Origin: Exilispira sp964581895
GTDB taxonomy: Bacteria > Spirochaetota > JAAYUW01
NCBI GenBank assembly: GCA_964581895.1
Contig: CAZOPR010000002.1
Span: 62,001-126,000 of the forward strand
Direction: 5' to 3'
Length of the DNA: 64,000 bases
The notes beneath the pieces were generated by a model. The model made no database searches and was not told the origin of the DNA. It saw only the letters and a program-made list of their open reading frames with translations. This document shows positions 62,967-64,000 of the stretch, piece after piece. A program made the translations under genes and the position numbers. Position 1 is the first letter of the stretch, and each line of letters begins with the position of its first letter.

Positions 62967-64000
62967 TATTTTCTTTTTTCATGAATTTTAAAAAAGTCTG
63001 AAAATTTTTAGAAAGTGTTGCTTTTTCTTGGATTTCTTTTGGTAAATTTGACACTTCTGAAAACAGATACTTTCCTAACTCTTTTATTGAAGTTGAAAAA
63101 AAATTCTTTTTCTCTATTTTACTTTTTGGTCTTTCTTGAAGCAATTTTTTTACAACTTCAATCTTAGGAGGACCGAATTTTAGCACTCCTAGATTAACAA
63201 TACCAGAACCTTTACTTTTCTTTTCTATATTTTCTTTATTTTCTGATTCTTTTAGTGCCTCTTTACTTTTAGCGCCTTCCATTAGTTCTTCAGTTTCTGG
63301 TTCCAAAATCTCTTCAATTGGAATTTCTTCTTTTAAATTATCAGAAAAAATAGGTTCAACTGGCTCGAAAAAATCAGGAATAATTTCATTTTCTTTTTTT
63401 TCAGTTTTTTCTTCGGCTTTTTCTTCATCAAATTCTAAATTTTCTTCTGACTCTAGTTCTTTTGGAAATTCTGGTATCTGATCATCTTCAAAATCATATT
63501 TATTTTCAATATCTTCAAGATTTTTTCCAGCGTTTTCATAAGGTTCTTCATAATTAGGAAGGCTTTTTTCAATATTTTCATCTCTTGCATTTTTATATGA
63601 AGGTATAATCTTTTGATCCTGATTTGAAGGTGATTGCATTGATTGAGGTTGTTGCTTTTCTTCTATTTGCTTATAAGTAGGTTCAATAACAGTTTGCATT
63701 TCCTCTGGAATAGTTTGAGGTGCTACTGGCATTTGTGAAGATTCTGGTTGCTGTTTTAATTGTGGTTGATTAACAGGCGGTTGCATTTGCATAGGTTTTT
63801 GAGAAGAATAATCTTGATAAAAGGGCATTTGCTGTGGTAAAGGTTGCTGATATGTTGGTTGAGGATAAAATGGCATCTGTGGGGCTATAGGTGGTTGGTA
63901 AAATGGAGGGGAAAACATTATCGGTTGCTGCATAATTTGAGGTTGACTTATAGGAGCTTGTTGGCTACTGCTTAATTTTTCTTTTTCTTTTCTTCTTCTA
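62956..64000 (-). CDS. Pro/Gln-rich and acidic low-complexity protein, N-terminus outside the window
   Basis: The frame is open from the stop at 62956 to the right edge, so the true start is probably outside. The visible start has a basic stretch (RRRKEKEKLSSSQQ) typical of the residues just after a membrane helix. Then comes a Pro/Gln/Met/Tyr-rich segment with repeats like FYQPPIAPQMPFYPQP, a Glu-rich acidic region (about 140-260) and a basic C-terminal 70 residues without low complexity (GSGIVNLGVLKFGPPKIEVV). No function is recognised. It overlaps folC, so both are probably co-transcribed. Confidence 0.65.
   Translation of the reverse strand, partial: RRRKEKEKLSSSQQAPISQPQIMQQPIMFSPPFYQPPIAPQMPFYPQPTYQQPLPQQMPFYQDYSSQKPMQMQPPVNQPQLKQQPESSQMPVAPQTIPEEMQTVIEPTYKQIEEKQQPQSMQSPSNQDQKIIPSYKNARDENIEKSLPNYEEPYENAGKNLEDIENKYDFEDDQIPEFPKELESEENLEFDEEKAEEKTEKKENEIIPDFFEPVEPIFSDNLKEEIPIEEILEPETEELMEGAKSKEALKESENKENIEKKSKGSGIVNLGVLKFGPPKIEVVKKLLQERPKSKIEKKNFFSTSIKELGKYLFSEVSNLPKEIQEKATLSKNFQTFLKFMKKENNDE

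Noticed and set aside
1..64000. CRISPR arrays or insertion sequences
   Set aside because: No series of regularly spaced direct repeats and no transposase-like frame was found; repeats seen are short tandem copies or gap flanks.

Overview
The window is a strongly AT-rich piece of a bacterial chromosome. It contains one 100-base assembly gap (54253-54352), so it probably comes from a draft or metagenome-assembled genome. The host is very likely a diderm that makes lipopolysaccharide: it has KDO-8-phosphate synthase (kdsA), arabinose-5-phosphate isomerase (kdsD), the LPS-export ATPase lptB, the site-2 protease rseP and at least one lipoprotein. It also has features common in low-GC lineages: RNase Y with a YmdB-type phosphodiesterase, HPr kinase with HPr, a DUF2232 gene beside rplI, and frequent TTG/GTG starts. 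This mix resembles spirochaete-like or other deep-branching diderm phyla, but the phylum cannot be fixed from the sequence alone.

1-10.8 kb is accessory. A DUF819 permease and a nucleotidyltransferase lie left of a leftward operon next to a tRNA-Pro(GGG). A near-perfect promoter (10642-10670) is followed by a frameshifted XRE-type regulator remnant, radC, a DUF91/DUF5655 nuclease-like protein, a fused nuclease-methylase (HsdRM-like), an HsdS specificity subunit, a coupled 30-codon ORF and a 922-residue three-TM protein of unknown function. No HsdR translocase is present, so the system looks closer to BcgI-like or type IIG enzymes than to classical type I. This island is the best candidate for an undescribed defence system.

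10.8-20.9 kb is a long leftward housekeeping block: rpsF-ssb-rpsR-DUF2232-rplI-dnaB-trkH-trkA-ansA, most genes overlapping or nearly touching. Upstream are a hypothetical gene, a fusion of an AhpD-like domain to a free-Met-sulfoxide-reductase-type GAF domain, and a small membrane protein. 20.9-25.6 kb holds a lipoprotein, a histidine phosphatase, argS, a pdxA homologue and a bactofilin.

25.8-38.3 kb runs rightward and joins envelope and regulatory genes: kdsA, kdsD, lptB, rpoN, an unusually long hpf, hprK, ptsH, two exported proteins, an NtrY/NtrX-like two-component pair and a divergent holA. The sigma-54 factor and a sigma-54 activator sit close together, so the pair probably drives RpoN-dependent genes elsewhere.

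38.4-52.7 kb has a LysM protein, a TPR protein with an Mrr-like tail, a stand-alone citrate-lyase-ligase homologue, maf and the conserved translation/envelope cluster rpsB-tsf-pyrH-frr-uppS-cdsA-dxr-rseP, followed by dgt, an M20 hydrolase (DapE-like) and a DapA-like aldolase. 52.7-64 kb contains a decayed receiver-domain remnant against ychF, a G-rich leader and a T-rich repeat tract with the gap, a MalY/PatB lyase, an RlmD/TrmA-type methyltransferase, ymdB-rny, a stand-alone MutS-type ATPase, folC and a Pro/Gln-rich protein that runs off the right edge.
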